Assembly (NCBI RefSeq): GCF_011758655.1
Contig: NZ_JAAMPA010000001.1
Coordinates: 434,001 to 498,000 of the forward strand
Reading direction: 5' to 3'
Length of the DNA stretch: 64,000 nt
From: Modestobacter marinus
GTDB taxonomy: Bacteria; Actinomycetota; Actinomycetes; Mycobacteriales; Geodermatophilaceae
Within the stretch, counting starts at the first letter, position 1. Every line of letters begins with the position of its first letter. This document shows, piece after piece, positions 8,373-16,085 of this stretch. The notes under the pieces were generated by a model. That model was not told the DNA's origin and did no database searches. It saw only the letters and a list, made by a program, of their open reading frames with translations. Made by a program: the position numbers and the translations under genes.

Positions 8373-9436
8373 AGCGCCCGCCTCTTCCGCACCAGGATCA
8401 GCACGAAGGCCGGCACGCCCACCAGCGCCGTCCCGACCCCGACCGGCAGCGGCGTGGGCTGGAAGGCCACCCGGGAGACGGCGTCGACCCACACCATGAA
8501 GACGGCGCCGATCAGCGCCGTGGCCGGGATCAGCCCGGCGTGCCGGGGTCCGAACAGGAACCGCGCGGCGTGCGGGAGCACGAGGCCGACGAAGCCGATG
8601 GCGCCGGTGACGCTCACCAGCGTCGCGGTGATCAGCGCGGTGAGCACGAGCAGCCCCCACCGCACCCGGGTCACGGCGATGCCCAGCGACGCGGCGATCT
8701 CGTCACCGAAGGAGAAGGCGTCCAGGGCGTGGGCGTGGGCCAGGCACAGCGCGATGCCCACCAGCACGACGACGCCGCACAGGGCCACGTCGTCCCAGCG
8801 GACGCCCTCGAGCGAGCCCAGCAGCCAGAACAGCACACCGCGGGTCTCGTCGGCGTCGGCGAAGGCGAAGATGAGGAAGGAGGTCAGCGCGGAGAACAGC
8901 TGGGTGCTCGCCACGCCGGCCAGGATCACCCGGTCGGTGCCGCCGCCGGCCAGCCGGGCCAGCAGCATGACGAGCACGAACGCCACCAGCGCGCCGACGA
9001 ACGCCCCGCCGGACAGCCCGAGCACGGAACCACCGACGCCCAGGACGCCGATCACCACCGCGCCGGTCGAGGCGCCGGAGGAGATCCCCAGCAGGAACGG
9101 GTCGGCCAGCGGGTTGCGCAGCAGCGACTGCATCACCGCACCGCAGATGCCCAGGCCGGCACCGGCCGCCGCCGCGGTGAGCGCGCGGGGCAGCCGCTCC
9201 TCCCAGACGATCGCGTCCTTCACTACGCGCACCGGGACGTCCGCCAGCCCGAGGTGGTTGAGCAGCACGTCCCGCACGTTGACCAGCGAGACGTCCGCCG
9301 GCCCGAGCGTGATCGCCACCCCCACCGACAGCGCGACCGCGATGATGCCGACGGCGAGCAGCAGCACCACCCGGAGCGGGCTCCGGGTGGTGCGTGCACC
9401 CCCGGGGCCGGTCCCGTCGGTGACGGGCGACGTCAC
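8369..9436 (-). CDS. FecCD-family siderophore ABC permease
   Basis: 355 residues and about ten membrane segments, matching the FecCD/BtuC family. It contains the conserved RLPRALTAAAAGAGLGICGA region, then QSLLRNPLADPFLLGISSGA, and near the C-terminus GAIGFVGLVLPHAARFLFGP. Only one permease gene is present, so it probably works as a homodimer. It starts 5 bp after the binding-protein gene and overlaps the ATPase gene by four bases. Confidence 0.92.
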
Positions 9437-9441
9437 GGCGG

Positions 9442-10485
9442 TCAGGGTGCCTGCTCGATCTGGTCCAGGCCGTCGGCCAGCTTCTCCAGCGCGTCGACGA
9501 AGCGGATGGAGGGGTTCATCTCGGCCCCGTGCAGCGCGATGTAGGCCTCGTCCTGGACGGCGCCCATCGTGCTGGTCAGCGGGTCGGTGGCCAGGAACTC
9601 CTCCTTGTCCGCCAGCCGGTCCCCGGGGAACCGGTCGCGCTGCAGGTCGCCGAGGACCAGCACGTCCGGGTCCCGCTCGACCACCGTCTCCCAGCCGACC
9701 GCGGGCCAGTCGTCGTCCAGGTCGGCGAAGACGTTCTCCGCACCCACGGTGGTGGCGAGCAGGTTGGCCGAGCCCAGGCCACCGGCCACGTAGGGGCTCT
9801 TCGTGTCGGCGAACCAGAAGGCCATCGTGCGGTCGCTGGCCTCGATCCGGTCGGTCGCCGCGTCGGCCCGCTGCTGCAGCTCCGCGACCAGCTCCTCACC
9901 ACGGGCGGACACGTCGAAGACCTCCGCCAGCTCCCGGATCTCCTGGTAGAGCGAGTCGATCTCCAGGGGCGTCGTCCGGGTGCCCCCGCCGTTGATGACC
10001 AGCGGACCCTCGCAGTCGGTCGGCGAGAGGTACGAGTCGATCCCGCTCTCGGCCAACCGGGGTCGCTGCACCACACCGCCCTCCCGGAAGTGCCGGCCGA
10101 AGGAGGCGGTGACGAAGTCGGGGTCGGCACCGAGGAGCACCTCGTAGCTGGGCGCGTTGTCGGCCAGCCGGGGCACCGAGGCGTTCGCCTCCTCCAGCTC
10201 GGGCAGGACCGGGTCGGTCCAGGAGGCGGTGCCCACCAGGCGGTCGCCGAGGCCGAGCGCGAGGAGGATCTCCGTGGAGCCCTGGTCGAGGGAGACGACC
10301 CGCTGCGGCGCGGCCTCGATGGTCACCGACTCCCCGCAGTTCTCCACCACGAGCGGGTAGTCGGTGGCGTTCTCGCCGCCGCTGACCGCCTCGGCCACCG
10401 GCACCGGCTCGGAGGCACCACAGGCGGTGAGGGCGAGGACGGCGGCGACGGCGGTGAGGCCGGCCCGGCCGGAGGACGTGCGCAT
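9442..10485 (-). CDS. Siderophore-binding lipoprotein of iron ABC transporter
   Basis: 347 residues. The signal peptide ends in a lipobox LTAC (residues 19-22), so Cys22 is the likely lipidated anchor. The mature part has the periplasmic-binding-protein-2 pattern: RVVSLDQGSTEILLALGLGD, then a long alpha-helical linker and VVERDPDVLVLGD. It binds an iron-siderophore outside the membrane and delivers it to the permease encoded downstream. It is the first gene of the three-gene operon. The siderophore type cannot be inferred. Confidence 0.9.
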   Translation of the reverse strand: MRTSSGRAGLTAVAAVLALTACGASEPVPVAEAVSGGENATDYPLVVENCGESVTIEAAPQRVVSLDQGSTEILLALGLGDRLVGTASWTDPVLPELEEANASVPRLADNAPSYEVLLGADPDFVTASFGRHFREGGVVQRPRLAESGIDSYLSPTDCEGPLVINGGGTRTTPLEIDSLYQEIRELAEVFDVSARGEELVAELQQRADAATDRIEASDRTMAFWFADTKSPYVAGGLGSANLLATTVGAENVFADLDDDWPAVGWETVVERDPDVLVLGDLQRDRFPGDRLADKEEFLATDPLTSTMGAVQDEAYIALHGAEMNPSIRFVDALEKLADGLDQIEQAP

Positions 10486-10567
10486 GCGGGGAGGTCCCTG
10501 TCGGTGGATCCGGGTGCGCGGCCGTGGTCCGACGTGCCGTCAGGCGGCCGCACACACACCGGAGGCG

Positions 10568-10587
10568 TACTGAGGCTGGCCTAAGTT
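10568..10587 (-). promoter_or_regulatory. Probable DtxR/IdeR iron box
   Basis: An imperfect inverted repeat 83 bp upstream of the siderophore-binding-protein gene. On the minus strand the core reads TTAGGCCAGCCTCA and pairs TTAGGC with GCCTCA. It matches 11 of 14 positions of the second half of the IdeR consensus TTAGGCTAACCTAA. A TAACTT candidate -10 overlaps it. The position before an iron-uptake operon supports iron-dependent repression. Confidence 0.6.
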
Positions 10588-10621
10588 ACCTGTAGCCCCT
10601 CGGCGACCGGGAACCGGCTCG

Positions 10622-11104
10622 TCAGCTGCCCCGCGACACCAGGTCGGCGTACCAGGCCAGGTACAGCGGCCAGCCGGCGTCGTCGGCGACCCCGTCGCGG
10701 ACGGCCTCCCAGCCGTCGCCGTGCCGGTCGAGCCGGCGGTGCTCCAGCTCGACCCGGGTGCGCTCCGGCCCCTCGGCGAGGAACCGGATCTCCACCTCAC
10801 TGGTGCGCTCCGGATCTGTCTCCACCTGCCACTGCGGACTGATGTCCCAGCTGAAGACGACCCGGTCGGGCGGGTCGAAGGCCAGGACACGCGCCCAGCG
10901 GCACTCACTGCCGTCGACGCCCCGGTCGGTGATGTGGCCGCCGACCACCGGGTCGAACACGGTCTCGGCGATCGGCACACCGAGCAGGTTGTGCTCCGGT
11001 GGCTTGAAGTCACCGAACCGCTCGGTGAACGTCGCGAAGGCCCGGTCGATCGGCGCCTGCACGACGATCTGCCTGCGGACCACCCGGGCGGCTGTCTCGG
11101 TCAT
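10622..11104 (-). CDS. AHSA1-type SRPBCC protein, ArsR-linked
   Basis: 160 residues of the SRPBCC/AHSA1 type: IVVQAPIDRAFATFTERFGD at the N-terminus, VVGGHITDRGVDGSECRWA and RVVFSWDIS in the core, and a C-terminal helix DAGWPLYLAWYADLV. Such proteins are frequently encoded beside ArsR-type repressors. The ATG overlaps the ArsR stop by four bases, giving a coupled repressor/SRPBCC unit driven from the promoter at 11446-11474. Ligand unknown. Confidence 0.85.
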   Translation of the reverse strand: MTETAARVVRRQIVVQAPIDRAFATFTERFGDFKPPEHNLLGVPIAETVFDPVVGGHITDRGVDGSECRWARVLAFDPPDRVVFSWDISPQWQVETDPERTSEVEIRFLAEGPERTRVELEHRRLDRHGDGWEAVRDGVADDAGWPLYLAWYADLVSRGS

Positions 11105-11439
11105 GGGTCCTCCAGCGTCGGGTGTCCATCGGGCTCCTGTTCGACCGAGCCCTGGTAGCCCTCCAGCGCGCGGCGCCAGAACGCGTCGAGCTGGTCCCGC
11201 AGCGCACCGAGTCCCTCGGGGCTGAGCCGGTAGACCCGGCGAGTGCCGGCGGCCCGGTCGATGACGAGTCCGGCGTCCTTGAGGACCTTCAGGTGCTGGG
11301 AGACCGCCGGACGGCTGATCGGCAGCGCGTCGGCGAGCTCCCCCACGGCCTGTGGTCGCTCGGCCAGCGAGGCGACGATGGCGCGCCGGGTGGGGTCACC
11401 CAGGGCCTCCCAGCCGTCGCGCTCTTGGTGAGCAGCCAC
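11101..11439 (-). CDS. ArsR-family winged-helix repressor
   Basis: 112 residues from a GTG at 11439. Core motifs are GDPTRRAIVASLAERP, the helix-turn-helix SRPAVSQHLKVLKDAGLV and the wing RAAGTRRVYRLSPEGL. No metal-binding cysteines are present. The start is supported by a -10 element TAGCTT six nt upstream, so the mRNA is probably leaderless. It is coupled to the SRPBCC gene. Its operator core resembles that of the other ArsR gene at 2168-2455, although the proteins differ clearly in sequence. Confidence 0.88.
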   Translation of the reverse strand: MAAHQERDGWEALGDPTRRAIVASLAERPQAVGELADALPISRPAVSQHLKVLKDAGLVIDRAAGTRRVYRLSPEGLGALRDQLDAFWRRALEGYQGSVEQEPDGHPTLEDP

Positions 11440-11442
11440 GAA

Positions 11443-11474
11443 CGTAAGCTACGACTTACGCTTCGACCGGTCAA
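11443..11474 (-). promoter_or_regulatory. Promoter overlapped by palindromic operator (ArsR/SRPBCC pair)
   Basis: Minus-strand -35 TTGACC (11469-11474), 17-bp spacer, -10 TAGCTT (11446-11451), then 6 nt to the GTG at 11439. A perfect inverted repeat CGTAAG-N6-CTTACG (11443-11460) covers the -10 region. On the plus strand its centre reads AAGCTACGACTT, against AAGCAGCGACTT in the operator at 2469-2486. Confidence 0.75.
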
Positions 11475-11487
11475 GCCCTGCAGCCGC

Positions 11488-11784
11488 TCAGGGGCGGGGA
11501 TCGGTCCGCGTCCAGCCGCGCTCGTCCCGGCGGCCGCCCTGGGCCGCGCGGCAGCGACGGCAGACGGCCTGGACGCCCTCCGCGTGCCGGCCGGACTCCG
11601 GGAGCACGTCGGCCCAGCCCACGTGCGGGAACCGGGCCAGCCGCGACCTGCTCAGGGACAGCCCGCAGACGGTCTCGTTCTGCCCCTGCAGCCAGGCGTG
11701 CACCTCGCCGGCGGGGTAGCGGATGCCGTCGTCGGGGTCGGTCCACTGGTCGGCGGCTGCGACCGCCGCGCTGCGCCCTCGCAC
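11488..11784 (-). CDS. Conserved hypothetical protein with Cys/His positions
   Basis: 98 residues from GTG at 11784, with AGGAG about 7 nt upstream. Visible elements are YPAGEVHAWLQGQNETVCGL, FPHVGWADVLPESGRHAEG and a C-terminal VCRRCRAA. The pattern His, Cys, His, His and CxxC could bind zinc, but no known domain is recognised. The C-terminus is basic. It is unrelated to its neighbours, and GC3 is typical of a real gene. Confidence 0.6.
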   Translation of the reverse strand: MRGRSAAVAAADQWTDPDDGIRYPAGEVHAWLQGQNETVCGLSLSRSRLARFPHVGWADVLPESGRHAEGVQAVCRRCRAAQGGRRDERGWTRTDPRP

Positions 11785-11823
11785 GCGCCGCTCCTACCCG
11801 CCGGAGCCGGTCGTGACGCGGCC

Positions 11824-12267
11824 TCAGTCCGACCGGCCGCGCCGGAACCGGGCGGGCCGCCGCACCGTGTCCTCGCCCGCCCACCGGGTGGGGCCCCAGG
11901 TGACCTGATCGGGAGAGGGCAGCGGCAGCGGGTCGCCGTGGGAGGTGACGTCCAGCCGGCTGAGCCGACCCTCCTCGACGAACAGCAGCACCCCGCCCAC
12001 CGGCGACCCGTCGGCACCGACGACGGTGCCCTCGACCGGCGCCGGACCGCTGGCCGGTGCGGCCGGGACGTCGTCGGGCACCTGCAGGTCCAGCGTCCCG
12101 CACCCGCAGCGGCAACCCGGCGTCGAGGTCGCCCGCGCGACCTGGGCCCGCAGCTCGGCGACGCCGAGGAACTCGTGGGCGAGGAGGGCGCCGAGGAGCT
12201 CGCGCGCGTCGTCGGTCAGGGGCCGGGGGCTCTGGTCGGCCCGCGGCCCGGCATCAGCAGCGGTCAT
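11824..12267 (-). CDS. Hypothetical protein with Cys-rich CRCGCG segment
   Basis: 147 residues from ATG at 12267. The N-terminal half has a helical segment (ARELLGALLAHEFLGVAELR) followed by TPGCRCGCGTLDLQV. The C-terminal half is beta-rich and contains VEGTVVGADGSPVGGVLLFV and VTWGPTRWAGEDTV. The family is not recognised. The three clustered cysteines may bind a metal. It is divergent from the potassium transporter gene at 12406. Confidence 0.6.
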   Translation of the reverse strand: MTAADAGPRADQSPRPLTDDARELLGALLAHEFLGVAELRAQVARATSTPGCRCGCGTLDLQVPDDVPAAPASGPAPVEGTVVGADGSPVGGVLLFVEEGRLSRLDVTSHGDPLPLPSPDQVTWGPTRWAGEDTVRRPARFRRGRSD

Positions 12268-12405
12268 GTCCCCAGTGTCGCCCGGACGCCGGCGAGTGAC
12301 GCGACCGGCGTGGCGTGGCTCGCCCGTCCGGGGCCGGGGCGCCGGACAGGTGTGGCACGGTGTCGCAGTGCCCGCCCGCCGCCGTCCCCACCGGAGGGGC
12401 CCGCG

Positions 12406-13776
12406 GTGACGCAGGGCATCCGCAGCCCGGCCGGCCGGCCGACGCCGACCCGCGGGTTCCACCACCCGGGGCGGGTCATCGCCGGCGCCTTTGCCGTGGC
12501 CGTCGCGGTCGGGACCGCGCTGCTGTCCCTGCCGATCGCCGTCGCCGGCCCCGGGCGCGCCGACCTGCTCACCGCGCTGTTCCACGCCACGTCCGCGGTG
12601 TGCGTGACCGGGCTGGTGACCGTCGACACCGGCACCTACTGGTCGGGCTTCGGCCAGGCGGTGATCCTGCTGCTCATCCAGGCCGGCGGCCTCGGGATCA
12701 TGACGCTGGCCACCCTGCTCGCCCTGGTGCTCTCCCGCCGGCTGGGGCTGCGCGCCCGGCTCATCGCCCAGGCGGAGACCAAGGCGCTCTCCGCCGCGGA
12801 CGTCCGCCGGGTCGTCCGCCGGGTGGTGCTCTTCAGCCTCGCGGTCGAGGCGGTGGTCGCCGTCGTCCTCGGGATCCGGTTCGCGGTCGGCTACGACCAG
12901 TCGCTGCCGTCGGCGGCCTACCACGGGGTCTTCCACGCCATCTCGGCGTTCAACAACGCGGGCTTCGGGCTGGACCCGCAGAACCTCATCCCCTACGTGG
13001 CCGACCCGTGGATCAGCCTGACGATCTGCGCCGCCGTCATCCTCGGTGGTCTGGGGTTCCCGGTGGTCTTCGAGCTGGCCCGCGAGTGGCGGACGCCGAA
13101 GAGCTGGTCGGTGCTCACCCGGATCACCGTCATCGTCACCGCCGTACTGCTCGTCGGCGGGACGCTCGTGTTCCTGCTCGCCGAGGCCGGCAACCCCGGC
13201 ACCCTCGGCCCGCTGGGCGCCGGCGCCAAGCTGCTGGCCGCGTTCACCGCGGCGGTGATGCCGCGTACCGCAGGGTTCAACAACCTCGACATCGCCGCCT
13301 ACCAGCCCGAGACGCTGCTGCTCACCGATGCGCTCATGTTCATCGGTGGCGGCAGCGCCGGCACGGCCGGCGGGATCAAGGTGACCACGTTCGGGCTGCT
13401 GGCCTACGTCCTGTGGGCGGAGATGCGCGGTGACCCCGACGTCGAGGTCGGCCGCCGCCGGGTGCCGGCGACGAACCAGCGCCAGGCGCTGGCGGTCGCA
13501 CTGCTCGGCATCGGCGTGATCGCCGTCTCCACCTTCGTCCTGGAGGCGCTCACCGACTTCGGCTTCGACCTGGTGCTCTTCGAGGTCGTCTCCGCGTTCT
13601 CCACCGTCGGCCTGTCCGCGGGCATCACCGCCGACCTCCCGCCTGCCGGGCAGGTGCTGATCGTGCTGCTCATGTACATCGGCCGGATCGGGCCGCTCAC
13701 CCTGGCCTCGGGGCTGGCGCTCCGCGACCGCGCCCGCCGGCACCAGCTCCCCGAGGAGAGGACCATCGTTGGCTAG
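12406..13776 (+). CDS. TrkH/KtrB-type potassium uptake channel subunit
   Basis: 456 residues from a GTG preceded by GGAGGGG. The four pore loops of the superfamily of K+ transporters are visible in order: AVCVTGLVTVDTG, AISAFNNAGFG, MPRTAGFNNLD and AFSTVGLSAG, each with the conserved glycine. Eight M1-P-M2 helices make up the rest. It forms a membrane dimer that imports K+ under control of the RCK protein encoded next. The gene overlaps ktrA by 8 bp. The Ktr assignment, rather than Trk, rests on the single-RCK partner. Confidence 0.92.
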   Translation: MTQGIRSPAGRPTPTRGFHHPGRVIAGAFAVAVAVGTALLSLPIAVAGPGRADLLTALFHATSAVCVTGLVTVDTGTYWSGFGQAVILLLIQAGGLGIMTLATLLALVLSRRLGLRARLIAQAETKALSAADVRRVVRRVVLFSLAVEAVVAVVLGIRFAVGYDQSLPSAAYHGVFHAISAFNNAGFGLDPQNLIPYVADPWISLTICAAVILGGLGFPVVFELAREWRTPKSWSVLTRITVIVTAVLLVGGTLVFLLAEAGNPGTLGPLGAGAKLLAAFTAAVMPRTAGFNNLDIAAYQPETLLLTDALMFIGGGSAGTAGGIKVTTFGLLAYVLWAEMRGDPDVEVGRRRVPATNQRQALAVALLGIGVIAVSTFVLEALTDFGFDLVLFEVVSAFSTVGLSAGITADLPPAGQVLIVLLMYIGRIGPLTLASGLALRDRARRHQLPEERTIVG

Positions 13777-14431
13777 CCACAAGGACCCCGTCGCCGTGCT
13801 CGGCCTGGGGCGGTTCGGCACCGCGCTCGCCCTGGAACTGGCCCGCGGTGGCACCGAGGTGCTCGCCGTGGACAACCGGCCCGACATCGTCCAGCGGCTG
13901 TCCGGGCAGCTGGGGCAGGTCGTCATCGCCGACGCCACCGACGCCGACGCGCTGGGCGAGATCGGCATCGCCGACTTCAGCCGCGTCGTCGTGGCCATCG
14001 GCGGCCACCTCGAGGCCAGCATCCTCGCCACGGCGCTGCTGTCCGAGCTCGGCATCCGCGACATCTGGGCCAAGGCCGTGACCCGGCAGCAGGCGACCAT
14101 CCTCAGCCGCATCGGCGCCCATCACGTCGTCTTCCCCGAGCAGGAGATGGGCGAGCGGATCGCCCACCTGGTCGCCGGCCGGCTGCTGGACTGGGTGGAG
14201 CTGGACCCGCAGTGGGTGTTCGCCAAGACCAAGCCGCCGAGGGAGATCGTCGGCGTCCCGCTCGGCCAGACCGGCCTGCGCAAGAAGCACCACGTCACGG
14301 TGGTGTCGGTGAAGCCGGAGAACTCGTCGAGCTACACGCACGCCGACTACGACACCGTGCTCACCTACGGCGCCGAGATCGTCATCGCCGGGCGGCCGGC
14401 CGAGGTGGAGCGCTTCGTCGAGCTGCAGTGA
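13769..14431 (+). CDS. KtrA/TrkA-type RCK regulatory subunit
   Basis: 220 residues starting at TTG (13769), inside the end of the channel gene, with GAGGAGAG 8 nt upstream. The N-terminal RCK_N domain shows the nucleotide-binding GLGRFGTALALELA and acidic VLAVDNRPD. The C-terminal RCK_C domain starts around residue 140. The octameric ring binds ATP/ADP, and in some species c-di-AMP, to gate the KtrB pore. Its stop faces the PepSY gene across about 115 bp. Confidence 0.92.
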   Translation: MASHKDPVAVLGLGRFGTALALELARGGTEVLAVDNRPDIVQRLSGQLGQVVIADATDADALGEIGIADFSRVVVAIGGHLEASILATALLSELGIRDIWAKAVTRQQATILSRIGAHHVVFPEQEMGERIAHLVAGRLLDWVELDPQWVFAKTKPPREIVGVPLGQTGLRKKHHVTVVSVKPENSSSYTHADYDTVLTYGAEIVIAGRPAEVERFVELQ

Positions 14432-14449
14432 CCACCGGCCACGCGCGGA

Positions 14450-14486
14450 GGTGCCCCCGGCAGGACCCGGGCCTCCGGCACGTGGT
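14450..14486 (+). other. Degenerate copy of the tRNA-Arg 3' end (possible attachment-site remnant)
   Basis: The first 16 bases are identical to the complement of the tRNA-Arg acceptor/T-arm at 17565-17580, and about 30 of 37 bases match overall, in direct orientation. The intervening 3.1 kb holds only the PepSY gene and a two-component system. This could be a scar of tRNA-directed integration. It could instead be part of a GC-rich terminator hairpin downstream of ktrA. Confidence 0.35.
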
Positions 14487-14545
14487 CCGTGGTCCCGATC
14501 GGAGCAGGTCCGCGCCTGCTGCCTGACCCCGCCGGCCTGCGCGGG

Positions 14546-15247
14546 TCAGTCGTCGTCCCCGTCAGCGTCGTCGTCCCGGTCGGTCCCCAGCACGCTGCCA
14601 TCGCCGGCGTCCACGGTGACCTCGTGGAAGGAACCGTCGGCCGCGCGGACCCCCACCTCCCAGACGACGGACCCGTTCTCCTCCTCCAGGTGGCTCCACG
14701 CCACCTCTCCGCCATCGACCGCCTCGACCGCCGCGGTGGCCGCGGCGTCCTCGTCGACGGAGGCCAGCTCGGCCAGCGCCGTCTGCTCGGCTGCGTCGTC
14801 CGCGGGGAGGGTGGACTCGTCCACGGTGACCGTGCCCGCCTGGCGCAGTTCGTCCTCGTCATCGTCGTCGTCACGCTCGGTGCCCAGGACGCTCGCGTCC
14901 CCGGCGTCGACGGTGACCTCGTGGACCGACCCGTCGTCGGCGCGGACGGCGACCTCCCAGACGACGAACCCGTCCTCCTCCTCCAGCTCGCTCCCGGCGA
15001 CCTCCCCGCTGCCGACCGCCTCGACCGCCGCGACGCCCGCGGCGTCCTCGTCGACGGAGGCCAGCTCGGCCAGGGCCTCCTGCTCCGCCGCGTCGTCCTC
15101 GGGCAGGGCCGACTCCTCCACGGGGATCGTGCCGGGCAGACCCAGCTCGTCGTCGCCGCCCGTGGTGGCGAGTGCGACACCGCCGGCGGCGGCGAGCGCC
15201 AGGGCGGTCGCGGCGGTGATGACGGTGGCTCGCTTGCGAAGGCGCAT
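14546..15247 (-). CDS. Exported protein with two tandem PepSY domains
   Basis: 233 residues from ATG at 15247 with an AGGAGAGGAA site. An N-terminal signal/anchor (ATVITAATALALAAAGGVAL) is followed by two PepSY units, each with AALxE-like helices, EVTVDAGDxSVLGT and VVWEVxVRAxDGS. The two units are nearly the same, pointing to a recent internal duplication. The protein is very acidic and ends in an Asp run. PepSY proteins are extracytoplasmic, often modulating peptidases or acting with sensor kinases. It is divergent from the OmpR-type regulator, so joint control is likely. Confidence 0.85.
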   Translation of the reverse strand: MRLRKRATVITAATALALAAAGGVALATTGGDDELGLPGTIPVEESALPEDDAAEQEALAELASVDEDAAGVAAVEAVGSGEVAGSELEEEDGFVVWEVAVRADDGSVHEVTVDAGDASVLGTERDDDDDEDELRQAGTVTVDESTLPADDAAEQTALAELASVDEDAAATAAVEAVDGGEVAWSHLEEENGSVVWEVGVRAADGSFHEVTVDAGDGSVLGTDRDDDADGDDD

Positions 15248-15310
15248 CGGGTGTTCCTCTCCTACGGGACCGGCCGGGTGCTGGTCTCTCCTCCTCCACG
15301 CTCCCGGCCG

Positions 15311-15378
15311 TCGGTGAGAGGACGATGAGCTGGAAGTGGCAGCCCGTCTCACCGTCGTCTCACCGTCGTCCCACCGGG
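15311..15378. promoter_or_regulatory. 11-bp direct repeats in the PepSY/response-regulator intergenic region
   Basis: Three head-to-tail units, GTCTCACCGTC (15346-15356), the same again (15357-15367) and GTCCCACCGGG (15368-15378), lie 18 bp before the regulator ATG. An inverted half-site, CGGTGAG, occurs at about 15312. Direct repeats with 11-bp spacing are typical of OmpR/PhoP-family binding sites, suggesting the regulator encoded next binds here. Confidence 0.55.
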
Positions 15379-15396
15379 TCGTGCGAGGCTCGGTGC

Positions 15397-16080
15397 ATGC
15401 GCGTGCTGGTCGTCGAGGACCACGACAAGATGCGCGACGTCCTCCAGCGGGGGCTGACCGAGGCGGGCTATGCCGTCGACGCCGTCGGCGACGGGGTCGC
15501 CGCGGTGTCCCACGCCGCGTCGCGGACGTACGACGCGATCGTGCTCGACGTGATGCTGCCGGGCATGGACGGCGTGGAGGTCTGCCGGACGTTGCGGGAC
15601 CGGGGGGTCTGGACGCCGGTGATCATGCTCACCGCCCGGGACTCGATCACCGACCGGGTCCGAGGGCTCGACCACGGGGCGGACGACTACCTGGTCAAGC
15701 CGTTCGCCTTCACCGAGCTGCTCGGTCGTCTCCGGGCCCTGCTGCGGCGTGGCGGGTCGCCGCGGCCCGCGGTGTTGCGGTGCGGGCCGCTGTCGCTGGA
15801 CCCGGCGACCCGCATGGTCGAGTGCCGCGGCGAGCCCGTCGAGCTGTCCGCGCGCGAGCTCGCGCTGCTGGAGTTCCTGCTGCGCAACCCGGAGCGGGTC
15901 CTGTCGCGAGCGGTGCTCGTGGAGCACGTGTGGGGCCTCGACTACGACGGTGCCTCCAACGTCGTCGACGTCTACGTGAAGTACCTGCGCGACAAGATCG
16001 ACCGGCGGTTCGACGTCGACCTGTTGCGCACCGTCCGAGGCGCCGGCTATCGGCTGGCCTGTGCGGATCCGGGTCGTTGA
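15397..16080 (+). CDS. OmpR/PhoB-family response regulator
   Basis: 227 residues. The receiver domain has the acidic pair in VVEDHD, phospho-acceptor Asp51 (VLDVMLPG), Thr79 and Lys101 (YLVKPF). The C-terminal winged helix has LSARELALLEFLLRNPERVL and ends TVRGAGYRL. It should be phosphorylated by the kinase encoded immediately downstream. The 11-bp direct repeats in front of the gene suggest autoregulation and control of the divergent PepSY gene. Confidence 0.93.
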   Translation: MRVLVVEDHDKMRDVLQRGLTEAGYAVDAVGDGVAAVSHAASRTYDAIVLDVMLPGMDGVEVCRTLRDRGVWTPVIMLTARDSITDRVRGLDHGADDYLVKPFAFTELLGRLRALLRRGGSPRPAVLRCGPLSLDPATRMVECRGEPVELSARELALLEFLLRNPERVLSRAVLVEHVWGLDYDGASNVVDVYVKYLRDKIDRRFDVDLLRTVRGAGYRLACADPGR

Positions 16081-16085
16081 GGCCG

